A DNA stretch of 64,000 bases. Origin: Kitasatospora cinereorecta (lineage in GTDB: Bacteria > Actinomycetota > Actinomycetes > Streptomycetales > Streptomycetaceae). Shown one piece after another: positions 56,114 to 63,396 of the stretch. Below the pieces are notes generated by a model. It had not been told where the DNA came from. It searched no databases and saw only the letters and a list, made by a program, of their open reading frames with translations. How positions within the stretch are numbered: the stretch's first letter is position 1; each line of letters begins with the position of its first letter. The stretch is taken from assembly GCF_024172095.1 (NCBI RefSeq), contig NZ_JAMZDX010000004.1, forward strand, positions 248,001-312,000. Reading direction: 5' to 3'. A program made the position numbers and the translations under genes.

Positions 56114-57517
56114 TCAGCGGCCGCTGACCAGGTCGGCGGCGCGGGCGACGGCGGAGGTGCGGCCGAGGCCGGCGGACTCGCGGCGGTCGGCGGCGCGGTA
56201 GGCGGTGTAGAGGGCGCGGATGCCGAGCCAGCGCAGCGGTTCGGGTTCCCAGCGGCGGACGCGGCGGCCGACCCAGGGCAGCTGGGCGAGGTCGGTGTCC
56301 TGGCGGAGGATCAGGTCGCGCAGGGTGCGTCCGGCCAGGTTGGCGCTGGTGACGCCGTGGCCGACGTACCCGCCGGCCCAGCCGAGGCCGGTCGACCGGT
56401 CGAGGCCGACCGTGGCGCACCAGTCGCGGGGCACGCCGAGCACCCCGGACCAGGCGTGGTCGATCGGTGTGCCGGCGGTGGCGGGGAACAGCCGGTGGAG
56501 CAGGTCGCGCAGCTGGACCTGGGTGACGGCGGGGGTCTCGCCCCGGGTGTCGATCCGGGAGCCGTAGCGGTAGGGGACGCCGCGGCCGCCGATCGCGATC
56601 CGGCCGTCGGCGGTGCGCTGCAGGTAGCAGTAGGCGTGGGCCTCGTCGCCGATGAGTTCGGCGCCCTGCCAGCCGATCTCCCGCCAGGTGTCGGGCGGGA
56701 GCGGCGCGGTGACGACGAGGCTGCTGTTCATGGGCACCCAGGTGCGGCGGTGGCCGGGCATCCGGGCGGTGAAGCCTTCCAGCGCGCGGACCACCTGGTC
56801 GGCCCGGACGGTGCCCTGCCGGCAGACGGCGGCACCGGGCCGGATGTGGGTGACCTCGGTGCCCTCGTAGATCCGCACGCCCATCCGCTCGACGGTGGCG
56901 GCGAGGCCGCGGACCAGCTTGGCGGGCTGGATCCGGGCGCAGTGCGGGGTCCACAGGGCGGTGTCGGCACCGGCTATCCGCACCCGGTCGGCGAGGTCGT
57001 GCCGGTCGAGCAGGACCATGTCCTCCTCGCCCCAGCCCTCCCGGCGCAGCGCGGGCAGCCGGTCGAGCAGGCGGCGCTGCTGGACGGGGTTGGTGGCGAC
57101 GGAGAGTTCGCCGTCCTTGCGCAGGTCGCAGTCGATGCGTTCGGCGGCGGCGACGCGGGCGACCTCGTCCACGGTGTCGATCATCGCGCGTTGCATGGCG
57201 ACGGCCGCCGCCTCGCCGCGGGCGGCGGCGAAGCGGCGGAACTGGCCGGGGAGGGCGGCGGTGAGCCAGCCGCCGTTGCGGCCCGAGGCGCCGAAGCCGG
57301 CGAACTCCTTCTCCAGGACGGCGATCCGCAGGTCGGGTTGCGCCTGCTTGAGGTAGTACGCGGTCCACAGGCCGGTGTAGCCGGCGCCGACGATCGCCAC
57401 GTCGACCTGGAGGTCGCCGGGGAGCGGCGGGCGCCGTTCGGGCAGGGGGGCGCCGGCGTACCAGAAGGAGACCCGGCCGTTGGTGGCGGCGGGGCCGGAG
57501 GTCGGCGTCGGGTGCAT
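56114..57517 (-). CDS. FAD-dependent oxidoreductase of the DAO family (amine oxidase-like)
   Basis: A 467-residue FAD enzyme. VDVAIVGAGYTGLWTAYYLKQAQPDLRIAVLEKEFAGFGASGRNGGW is the DAO-type FAD start seen in gamma-glutamylputrescine oxidase-like proteins, and LIGDEAHAYCYLQRTADGRIAIGGRGVPYRYGSR, GVLGVPRDWCATVGLDRSTGLGWAGGYVGHGVTSANLAGRTLRDLIL completes the family pattern. It probably oxidises an amine or amino acid. The ATG at 57517 has GAGGAA upstream. The saccharopine-dehydrogenase-like gene lies 54 bp upstream on the same strand, so they form an operon, likely under the divergent TetR at 58947. Confidence 0.9.
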   Translation of the reverse strand: MHPTPTSGPAATNGRVSFWYAGAPLPERRPPLPGDLQVDVAIVGAGYTGLWTAYYLKQAQPDLRIAVLEKEFAGFGASGRNGGWLTAALPGQFRRFAAARGEAAAVAMQRAMIDTVDEVARVAAAERIDCDLRKDGELSVATNPVQQRRLLDRLPALRREGWGEEDMVLLDRHDLADRVRIAGADTALWTPHCARIQPAKLVRGLAATVERMGVRIYEGTEVTHIRPGAAVCRQGTVRADQVVRALEGFTARMPGHRRTWVPMNSSLVVTAPLPPDTWREIGWQGAELIGDEAHAYCYLQRTADGRIAIGGRGVPYRYGSRIDTRGETPAVTQVQLRDLLHRLFPATAGTPIDHAWSGVLGVPRDWCATVGLDRSTGLGWAGGYVGHGVTSANLAGRTLRDLILRQDTDLAQLPWVGRRVRRWEPEPLRWLGIRALYTAYRAADRRESAGLGRTSAVARAADLVSGR

Positions 57518-57571
57518 GGCGGGTGGTTCCTCTGCTCGGGCCTGGGGGTCGGACGGCGTAAGGGGGACGGC

Positions 57572-58807
57572 CTACTGCTCGCGCAGGCCCCAGGGGCTGT
57601 CGTACGCGGTGAGCAGGTCGAGGAAGGGCCCCGGCGGCAGGGCCTCGGGGCCGAGCACGCCGGTGCCGGTCCAGGCGCCGGTGGCGAGCAGTTCCAGGGC
57701 GATGACGGGGTTGATCGCGGTCTGCCACACCACGGCCTGGGAGCCGTACTCGCGCATCGACCACTGGTTGTCGACCACGTGGTAGAGGTACACCTCGCGC
57801 GGGCGGCCGTCCTTGAGGCCCTTGACCCAGGTGCCGGCGCAGGTCTTGCCGGTCATCCGGTCGCCGAGGCCGGCCGGGTCGGGCAGGCAGGCCGCGACCA
57901 CGTCACGCGGGGAGACCTGCACGCTGCCGCCGTCCGCTGCCTTGACGGTGACGGGGTCGGTGCGGTCCAGGCCGATGGCGTGCAGGGTCTTCAGCTTGTC
58001 GATGAAGTCCTGGCCGAGGCCGTACTTGAAGGTGACCCGCCGGGCGTCGACCCAGCGCGGAACGAGCAGCACCTCCTCGTGTTCGACGTTGACGCACTCC
58101 ACCGGGCCGATGCCCTCGGGGAAGTCGAACACCTCGGGCTCGCTGAACGGCGCGGTGGTGTACCAGCCGCGGCCCGCCTCGTAGACGACCGGCGGGTTGA
58201 GGCACTCCTCGATGGTGGTCCAGATGCTGAACGACGGCGCGAAGTCGTACCCCTCGACGGTCAGGTTCGCGCCGTCGCGGACGCCGATCTCCTCGATCTC
58301 GTCGAACAGCTCGTCCGCGGCGTAGCGGGCGAAGACGTCGGACAGGCCCGGCTCGACGCCCATCCCGACCAGGGCGAGCCGGCCGGCCTTCTCCCACTCC
58401 CCCGCCTGCTCGAACTGGGCGTCGCCCAGCTTGACGCCGCACAGCTCGTACGGGCGCTCGGCGTGCGGGTGGGACAGCGACATCGCCATGTCCAGGTAGT
58501 GCGCGCCGCCCTCGAGGGCCGCCTCGAACAGCGGCATGACGAACCGCGGGTCGGTGGCGTTCAGCAGGACATCGCAGCGCTGCTCGGCGAGCAGCGCGGT
58601 GACGGCCGCCCGGTCCGAGGCGTCCACCCGGTGCGCGCTGAACCGTCCGCCCGCCGCGCCCAGGGCGGCCACCGCCGCCTCGGCCCGGGACAGGTCGTAG
58701 TCGGCCACCGCCAGGTGGTCGAAGAAGTCGCGTCGGGCGGCGATCCGGGTGATGGCGGTGCCGACGCCGCCGGCGCCCACAAGCAGTACTCGCATGGCGG
58801 AACTCAT
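57572..58807 (-). CDS. Saccharopine dehydrogenase family protein
   Basis: A 411-residue NAD(P)-binding protein: AMRVLLVGAGGVGTAITRIAARRDFFDHLAVADYDLSRAEAAVAAL, GALEGGAHYLDMAMSLSHPHAE, and the catalytic domain parts ALVGMGVEPGLSDVFARYAADELFDEI and NLTVEGYDFAPSFSIWTTIEECLNPPVVYE. Relatives include saccharopine dehydrogenases and carboxynorspermidine synthases. Partnered with an amine-oxidase-like FAD enzyme, a role in lysine, polyamine or related amine metabolism is plausible (inference). The start is ATG at 58807 after GGGAG; ATG 58795 is possible. A TetR gene starts divergently at 58947. Confidence 0.9.
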   Translation of the reverse strand: MSSAMRVLLVGAGGVGTAITRIAARRDFFDHLAVADYDLSRAEAAVAALGAAGGRFSAHRVDASDRAAVTALLAEQRCDVLLNATDPRFVMPLFEAALEGGAHYLDMAMSLSHPHAERPYELCGVKLGDAQFEQAGEWEKAGRLALVGMGVEPGLSDVFARYAADELFDEIEEIGVRDGANLTVEGYDFAPSFSIWTTIEECLNPPVVYEAGRGWYTTAPFSEPEVFDFPEGIGPVECVNVEHEEVLLVPRWVDARRVTFKYGLGQDFIDKLKTLHAIGLDRTDPVTVKAADGGSVQVSPRDVVAACLPDPAGLGDRMTGKTCAGTWVKGLKDGRPREVYLYHVVDNQWSMREYGSQAVVWQTAINPVIALELLATGAWTGTGVLGPEALPPGPFLDLLTAYDSPWGLREQ

Positions 58808-58946
58808 CTCTCTCCCAGGCTCTCGCCTCTCGGTGAGGTGATGAAACCGCCGCCTCGCCGACAGCGTCAATGGCGTTGGCATAAGGTTCACCCCGGAAGC
58901 CGAACGCCCCACGGCGGGGTGTCCGGGACGCCGGGAGGAGCGGGCG

Positions 58947-59654
58947 ATGGCCAAGCAGGTGGTACCCGAGTCGGACCGTCGCCGGCGGCGCCCGACCAAG
59001 CAGGGCGCGGTCCTCTCCGAGCGGCTGATCGTGGAGACCGCGCTGCGGATGCTGCGCGAACACGGCGCCGGCGGCCTCACCGCCCGTCGCCTGGGCGCCG
59101 CCCTCGGCGCCGACCCCAGCACCCTCTACCGCTACTTCACCGGCATGGACGACCTCACCCTCGCCATCGGCGAGGAACTCATCGGACGTGCCCTGAGCGG
59201 CTGGACCGCCACCGGCGACTGGCGCCCCGACCTGCGCGAACTCGGCCTGGGCATCCACCGCGCCTACCTCGCCCACCCGCACGCCGCCGTCCTCACCGCC
59301 AGCAGGGTCAGCGGACGCCCCCGCGAGCTCGAGGCCGACGAGGCGATCCTGCGCGTCCTGCGCACCGCCGGCTTCCCCGACCCCGCCGCGGTCCGGATCT
59401 ACCACGCCTTCATCGACCAGAGCCTCGCCTTCGCCGCCCTCGACGCGGCCGCCCTCGCCCTCCCGGCCGCGGCCCGCGCGTCCGACGAGGACATGTGGGA
59501 GTCCACCTACGCCCACCTGCCCCCCGACACCCACCCCCACATCGCCGCCACCGCCCCGCTGCTCGCCGCCCGGATGAAGGACAGCGCCTACCCGGCCGCC
59601 CTGGACATGCTGCTCGACAGCGCCGGCCTCCAGCTCGCCGCCGCCACCGGGTGA
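58947..59654 (+). CDS. TetR family transcriptional regulator
   Basis: A 235-residue regulator. HTH: LSERLIVETALRMLREHGAGGLTARRLGAALGADPSTLYRYFTGMDDLTLAIGEEL (residues ~23-78), then a ligand domain with WRPDLRELGLGIHRAYLAHPHAAVLTASRVSG. The ATG follows GGGAGGAG. It is divergent from the saccharopine-dehydrogenase/amine-oxidase operon over 139 bp, so it is the probable repressor of that operon. It is convergent with the NADAR gene, only 5 bp apart. Confidence 0.9.
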   Translation: MAKQVVPESDRRRRRPTKQGAVLSERLIVETALRMLREHGAGGLTARRLGAALGADPSTLYRYFTGMDDLTLAIGEELIGRALSGWTATGDWRPDLRELGLGIHRAYLAHPHAAVLTASRVSGRPRELEADEAILRVLRTAGFPDPAAVRIYHAFIDQSLAFAALDAAALALPAAARASDEDMWESTYAHLPPDTHPHIAATAPLLAARMKDSAYPAALDMLLDSAGLQLAAATG

Positions 59655-59659
59655 CCGCC

Positions 59660-60133
59660 CTACCCGACCGGCGTCACCCGGAACCCGGGCAACTCCTCCT
59701 CCCGGAGGCGATTGCGGGTACGCATCAGAATCCGGCCGAGCATGTTCCTGCCGGTACCGGTCCTGCCGCGGCCCCAGTAGTGGTCGGTGAGGGTGTCCTC
59801 GACGATCTCCTCGTCGCCGGTGGACAGCAGGATGCCGCGGATGTCCGCATGCGCCCGGAACTTGCTCGCCACGGCACGGCGCATCACGTCGTCCTTGACA
59901 CGCTCCCAGTCCCGCCGCAATGGCCTGGACGGATCACGCCCCAGTTCGGCGGCCCGCAGGGGCGTACGGGCCCGACGGATCAGATCGGCATGCCGGGTGC
60001 CGATGAACTTCTGGGCCTGGAAATAGTGCTCCGAGGTCGGCCACAGGTGCCCGTCGAGCTCCACGCTGTGCGCGGAGAAGTTCGAGAAGCAGCCGTAGGG
60101 GACGTCGTCGGCGCCGTAGAAGTAGATCGTCAT
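59660..60133 (-). CDS. NADAR family protein (YbiA-like)
   Basis: A 157-residue NADAR protein: MTIYFYGADDVPYGCFSNFSAHSVELDGHLWPTSEHYFQAQKFIGT is the diagnostic start, and REAVASKF-type helix (DDVMRRAVASKFRAHADIRGILLSTGDEEIVEDTLTDHYWGRGRTGTGRNMLGRILMRTRNRL) ends the fold. NADAR proteins act on ADP-ribose-linked N-glycosidic bonds, such as ADP-ribosylated guanine or riboflavin pathway intermediates. The ATG is at 60133. It is close to a sirtuin gene (61505) on the other strand, another NAD-linked enzyme. Confidence 0.92.
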   Translation of the reverse strand: MTIYFYGADDVPYGCFSNFSAHSVELDGHLWPTSEHYFQAQKFIGTRHADLIRRARTPLRAAELGRDPSRPLRRDWERVKDDVMRRAVASKFRAHADIRGILLSTGDEEIVEDTLTDHYWGRGRTGTGRNMLGRILMRTRNRLREEELPGFRVTPVG

Positions 60134-60353
60134 TCGACCCTCGTCGCAGGTACGGAACCCGCACGCTCCCAGCCCCCCGGCCACCCCCGCAACCGGTTTC
60201 GCCCACCCTTCGCTGTCTCCATCGCCCCCACCGGCGTCACCGGCCCGTGTGTGATCCGCCGGGGCGGCCCGCCGTCGCCGCCCTGAACTCCTTCCCCCGG
60301 CCGTTTAGGATCGGTGGCAACCGCCTCCCCGAGCAGGAAGGCGGGTGTCGCCC

Positions 60354-61460
60354 ATGACACCGATGTCCGCCCAGTGGCCGCGTTACGTGCGGGTCGCGCC
60401 GTGGCTGCTGATCGTCGGCGGGCTGGTGTGGAACGCCCTCGAACCGGCCGACTACTGGGGCGACCCACTGCTGGCCGCGGCCGCCGTGCTGGCGGGTGCG
60501 CTGCTCCCGCTGCGGGACGTGATCGCGGTGGGCGCCGCCAACATCGTCGGGATCCTGGTGCTCACCACCCGCGACGGCTCGCTCGGCACCCGGGCCGGCT
60601 GGCTGGAGCTGGCCAACACGCTCTTCGCCGCACTGCTCGGCGTCTGGCTCAACCGCCTGCTCGCGCGCCACGGGCGCCGCCTGGCCACGGTCCGCTCGGT
60701 CGCCGAGGCGGCGCAGCAGGCCGTGCTGCCCGATCCCCCCGAGCGGGTCGGCGAGCTCTCCGTGGCGGCCTGCTACCGCGCCGCCCAGACCGAGGCGCTG
60801 ATCGGCGGGGACGCGTACGCGCTGCAGGACACGCCGTACGGGGTGCGGATGCTGATCGCGGACGTCCGCGGCAAGGGCCTGCCGGCGGTGGCGGCGGTCT
60901 CGGTGCTGCTGGGGGCGTTCCGGGAGAACGCCTCGCGCGAGGCCGACCTGGTGGGGCTCGCGGACGCGCTCGAGGGGTCGCTCGGGCGCGAGAGCGCGCA
61001 CCGCGGCGAGGAGCTGCGGATGGAGGGGTTCATCACCGCGCTGCTGGTGGAGTTCGCCCCGGGGTCGGCGGAGCTGCGAGTGCTGAACTGCGGCCACCCG
61101 GGTCCGTACCTGCTGGACGGCGCCGACGGCGGGGTGCGGCGCCTGGACGCCAGCGATCCGGCGCTGCCGCTCGGCATGGGCGCCCTGGGACTGTCGCGGC
61201 CGGTGCCGGACGTGTGGCCGTTCGCGCCGGGCCACACGCTGCTGCTGGTCACCGACGGCGTGACGGAGGCCCGCGACGGCGGCGGCACGTTCTACGACCC
61301 GGTGACCGGCCTGGCCCCGCTCGGACCGTTCCGGGGGCCGCACGACGCCCTGGACGCCCTGGTCCGCGACGTGGAGCGGTGGACCGGCGGGCCCCGCGAC
61401 GACGACATGGCCCTCCTCGCCGTAACCCGCCACCGCGCTCCCGCAGCGACCGGCCCGTGA
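60354..61460 (+). CDS. Membrane-anchored PP2C (SpoIIE-type) phosphatase
   Basis: A ~368-residue protein. The N-terminal ~100 residues hold about three hydrophobic segments (WLLIVGGLVWNALEPADYW, LLAAAAVLAGALLPLRDVIAVGAANIVGILVL, LANTLFAALLGVWLN). Residues ~120-365 form the SpoIIE/PP2C domain: AAQQAVLPDPPERV, GGDAYALQDTPYGVRMLIADVRGKGLPAVAAVSVLLGAFRE with metal-binding Asp, LRVLNCGHPGPYLL, LLLVTDGVTEARD and RDDDMALLAV. Such phosphatases act on anti-sigma antagonist or similar proteins in actinobacteria. Start is ATG 60354; GTG 60345 is possible. Confidence 0.9.
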   Translation: MTPMSAQWPRYVRVAPWLLIVGGLVWNALEPADYWGDPLLAAAAVLAGALLPLRDVIAVGAANIVGILVLTTRDGSLGTRAGWLELANTLFAALLGVWLNRLLARHGRRLATVRSVAEAAQQAVLPDPPERVGELSVAACYRAAQTEALIGGDAYALQDTPYGVRMLIADVRGKGLPAVAAVSVLLGAFRENASREADLVGLADALEGSLGRESAHRGEELRMEGFITALLVEFAPGSAELRVLNCGHPGPYLLDGADGGVRRLDASDPALPLGMGALGLSRPVPDVWPFAPGHTLLLVTDGVTEARDGGGTFYDPVTGLAPLGPFRGPHDALDALVRDVERWTGGPRDDDMALLAVTRHRAPAATGP

Positions 61461-61504
61461 CCGGGGCGGCCGTAAATGAGGTAGCGCGTCCTACCCTGGG
61501 CGGC

Positions 61505-62389
61505 ATGGGTGTGCCTGCGACGGTGGACGACGACGGCCGGACGGCCGATGAGGACGGCTTCGCGGCGCTGCTCCGGCTGGTGGCCGGGCGCGGCGTCGTG
61601 GTGCTGAGCGGCGCGGGGCTGTCCACCGAGTCGGGCATCCCCGACTACCGGGGCGCCACCGGCAGCCGACGGCGCGGCACGCCCATGACCTACCAGGAGT
61701 TCACCGGCAGCGAGTCGGCCCGCCGCCGTTACTGGGCCCGCAGCCACGCCGGCTGGCACACGATCGCCCGGGCCGAGCCCAACGCCGGGCACCTCGCGGT
61801 CGAGCAGCTGCGCCGCTCCGGCCACGTCTCGGCGGTCATCACCCAGAACGTGGACGGTCTGCACCACGCCGCCGGCACCCGCCACGCGGTCGAGCTGCAC
61901 GGCGGCCTCGACCGGGTGGTCTGCCTCGACTGCCGGCGCACCACCGCCCGCGAGGAGCTCGGCCGGCGGCTGGAGCAGCTGAACGGCGGGTTCCGGGAGG
62001 CGGGCGCGGTCCTGCGGCCGGACGGGGACGCGGAGCTGCCGCAGCAGCTGGTGGACGGGTTCCGGGTGGCGCCGTGCGAGGCCTGCGGCGGGGTGCTCAA
62101 GCCGGACGTGGTCTTCTTCGGCGAATCCGTGCCCAAACCACGGGTCCAGCACTGCTTCGAGCTGGTGGATGCCGCTCAGGCGCTGGTGGTCCTCGGCTCT
62201 TCGCTCACCGTGATGTCCGGTCTGCGCTTCGTCCGCCACGCCGCCCGCACCGGTACCCCGGTCGCCATCGTCAACCAGGGTCCGACCCGCGCCGACGACC
62301 TCGCCGCCACCCGCCTCGACCTGCCCCTCGGCCCCACCCTCACCGATCTCGCCCACCGCGTCCGCACCACCCCAGGACCCTGCCTCTGA
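61505..62389 (+). CDS. Sir2 family NAD-dependent protein deacylase
   Basis: A 294-residue sirtuin. VVVLSGAGLSTESGIPDYRG (residues ~31-50) is the NAD motif, QNVDGLH (114-120) and the catalytic His in ELHGG (132) follow, and zinc-binding Cys pairs are at 140/143 and 191/194 (CLDC and CEAC). GSSLTVMSGLRFVRHA is the expected C-terminal NAD region. It would remove acyl groups from lysines using NAD. ATG at 61505 is 7 bases after TACCCT without a ribosome binding site (leaderless-type). Transcribed after the phosphatase gene but probably from its own promoter. Confidence 0.92.
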   Translation: MGVPATVDDDGRTADEDGFAALLRLVAGRGVVVLSGAGLSTESGIPDYRGATGSRRRGTPMTYQEFTGSESARRRYWARSHAGWHTIARAEPNAGHLAVEQLRRSGHVSAVITQNVDGLHHAAGTRHAVELHGGLDRVVCLDCRRTTAREELGRRLEQLNGGFREAGAVLRPDGDAELPQQLVDGFRVAPCEACGGVLKPDVVFFGESVPKPRVQHCFELVDAAQALVVLGSSLTVMSGLRFVRHAARTGTPVAIVNQGPTRADDLAATRLDLPLGPTLTDLAHRVRTTPGPCL

Positions 62390-62419
62390 TCGGTACGTCG
62401 GGTACAGGGTCGTACGGGG

Positions 62420-62623
62420 TCAGGACTCCGGGGTGGTGAAGGTCAGACCGCCGGCGGCGAGACGACGACGGCCCGGGGCCGCGGTAGCCGGCTCCTCCGG
62501 GGCCGGGGGCAGGAAGAGGGACCGGTCCACCGGTGGGAGCGGGCGGCGGTCCCCGGTGGCGGGGCGGTGGGCGGCCGGCGCGGCGGCGTTCGGCAGGCCC
62601 AGCGGGCGGCGCTGATCGGTCAT
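62420..62623 (-). CDS. Small proline/alanine-rich ORF, function unknown
   Basis: A 67-residue ORF with a low-complexity protein (MTDQRRPLGLPNAAAPAAHR, RSLFLPPAPEEPATAAPGRR and GGLTFTTPES). No domain is visible and no good ribosome binding site precedes the ATG, so it may be a short disordered protein or a spurious ORF. It lies between the sirtuin gene and the ArsR promoter. Confidence 0.35.
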   Translation of the reverse strand: MTDQRRPLGLPNAAAPAAHRPATGDRRPLPPVDRSLFLPPAPEEPATAAPGRRRLAAGGLTFTTPES

Positions 62624-62770
62624 GCGGGCCAGTCTTCACCACCCCGCCCCGGTTGAACATCCCGGGCGGTCATCGGTTCGCCGACTCGATCCCGTGACCC
62701 GGCGTCAGGCCAACCCCGCCCTGGCGCTCTTCACGCACCGGGAAGCCGCAACCCAATCCCAAAGAACCCG

Positions 62771-62804
62771 TTGACACTTCGAGATGTCAAAGTATTCTTT
62801 GACA
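62771..62804 (+). promoter_or_regulatory. ArsR promoter and overlapping operators
   Basis: -35 TTGACA (62771-62776) and -10 TATTCT (62793-62798) are 16 bp apart. Two dyads overlap them: TTGACA-N8-TGTCAA (62771-62790) and the 20-bp palindrome TGTCAAAG-TATT-CTTTGACA (62785-62804). The -10 box ends eight bases before the ATG at 62806, so the transcript may be leaderless. Confidence 0.85.
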
Positions 62805-62805
62805 T

Positions 62806-63396
62806 ATGGAGATCAGCGATCCCAAGGCGATCCGGGCCCTGGCCCACCCGCTCCGGCTCGACCTGCTGGAGCTGCTGACCGCCACCGGCGCGGCCACCGC
62901 GGCCCGGTGCGGACGCTCCCTGGGCACCTCGCAGGCGAGCTGCTCGTTCCACCTGCGCCAACTCGCCAAGTACGGCTTCGTCGAGGACGCCGGTCCCGGC
63001 CGGGACCGACGCGAACGCCTCTGGCAGGTGCCGGACCCGACCCGGCCGATCCGCATCGCGGCGGCCGAAAGCCCGGCACTCAGGCAGGAGTTGGAGCACC
63101 TGGTGATCGAGCGGCAGATGCACGCGATCCTGGCGCACGCCGATCGGCGGGACGCCGAGTCCACCGCCTGGCGCCGCAAGGCGGGCATCGTCACCGCGCT
63201 CGCGGTGCTCTCCGCAGAGGAGGCCGCCGACCTGCGCGAGCAGTGGAAGGCACTCCTCGCGCCGTACGTCGAACGGACCAGGAACAGCGGCAACACCCGG
63301 CACCGGCCCGGGCAGCACCACGTCCGGTACTTCATGGCGGCGACACCGCTGCCGGATCTCGAATCGGGGGAGAATCAGGATGAGTCCGACCACTGA
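62806..63396 (+). CDS. ArsR-type winged-helix regulator
   Basis: A 196-residue regulator: MEISDPKAIRALAHPLRLDLLELLTATGAATAARCGRSLGTSQASCSFHLRQLAKYGFVEDAGPGRDRRERLWQVPDP is the ArsR/HTH_20 winged helix (residues ~1-80). The C-terminal ~110 residues are helical (LRQELEHLVIERQMHAILAHADRR...LSAEEAADLREQWKALLAPYVERT). It overlaps the following MBL gene by 17 bp, so the two are an operon. The promoter carries two overlapping operators, indicating autorepression; the effector is unknown. Confidence 0.92.
   Translation: MEISDPKAIRALAHPLRLDLLELLTATGAATAARCGRSLGTSQASCSFHLRQLAKYGFVEDAGPGRDRRERLWQVPDPTRPIRIAAAESPALRQELEHLVIERQMHAILAHADRRDAESTAWRRKAGIVTALAVLSAEEAADLREQWKALLAPYVERTRNSGNTRHRPGQHHVRYFMAATPLPDLESGENQDESDH

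Noticed and set aside
56090..60286. A 1398-residue plus-strand frame across the amine oxidase, saccharopine dehydrogenase and TetR genes
   Set aside because: Its amino acids are low-complexity and it runs antisense to two convincing enzymes.
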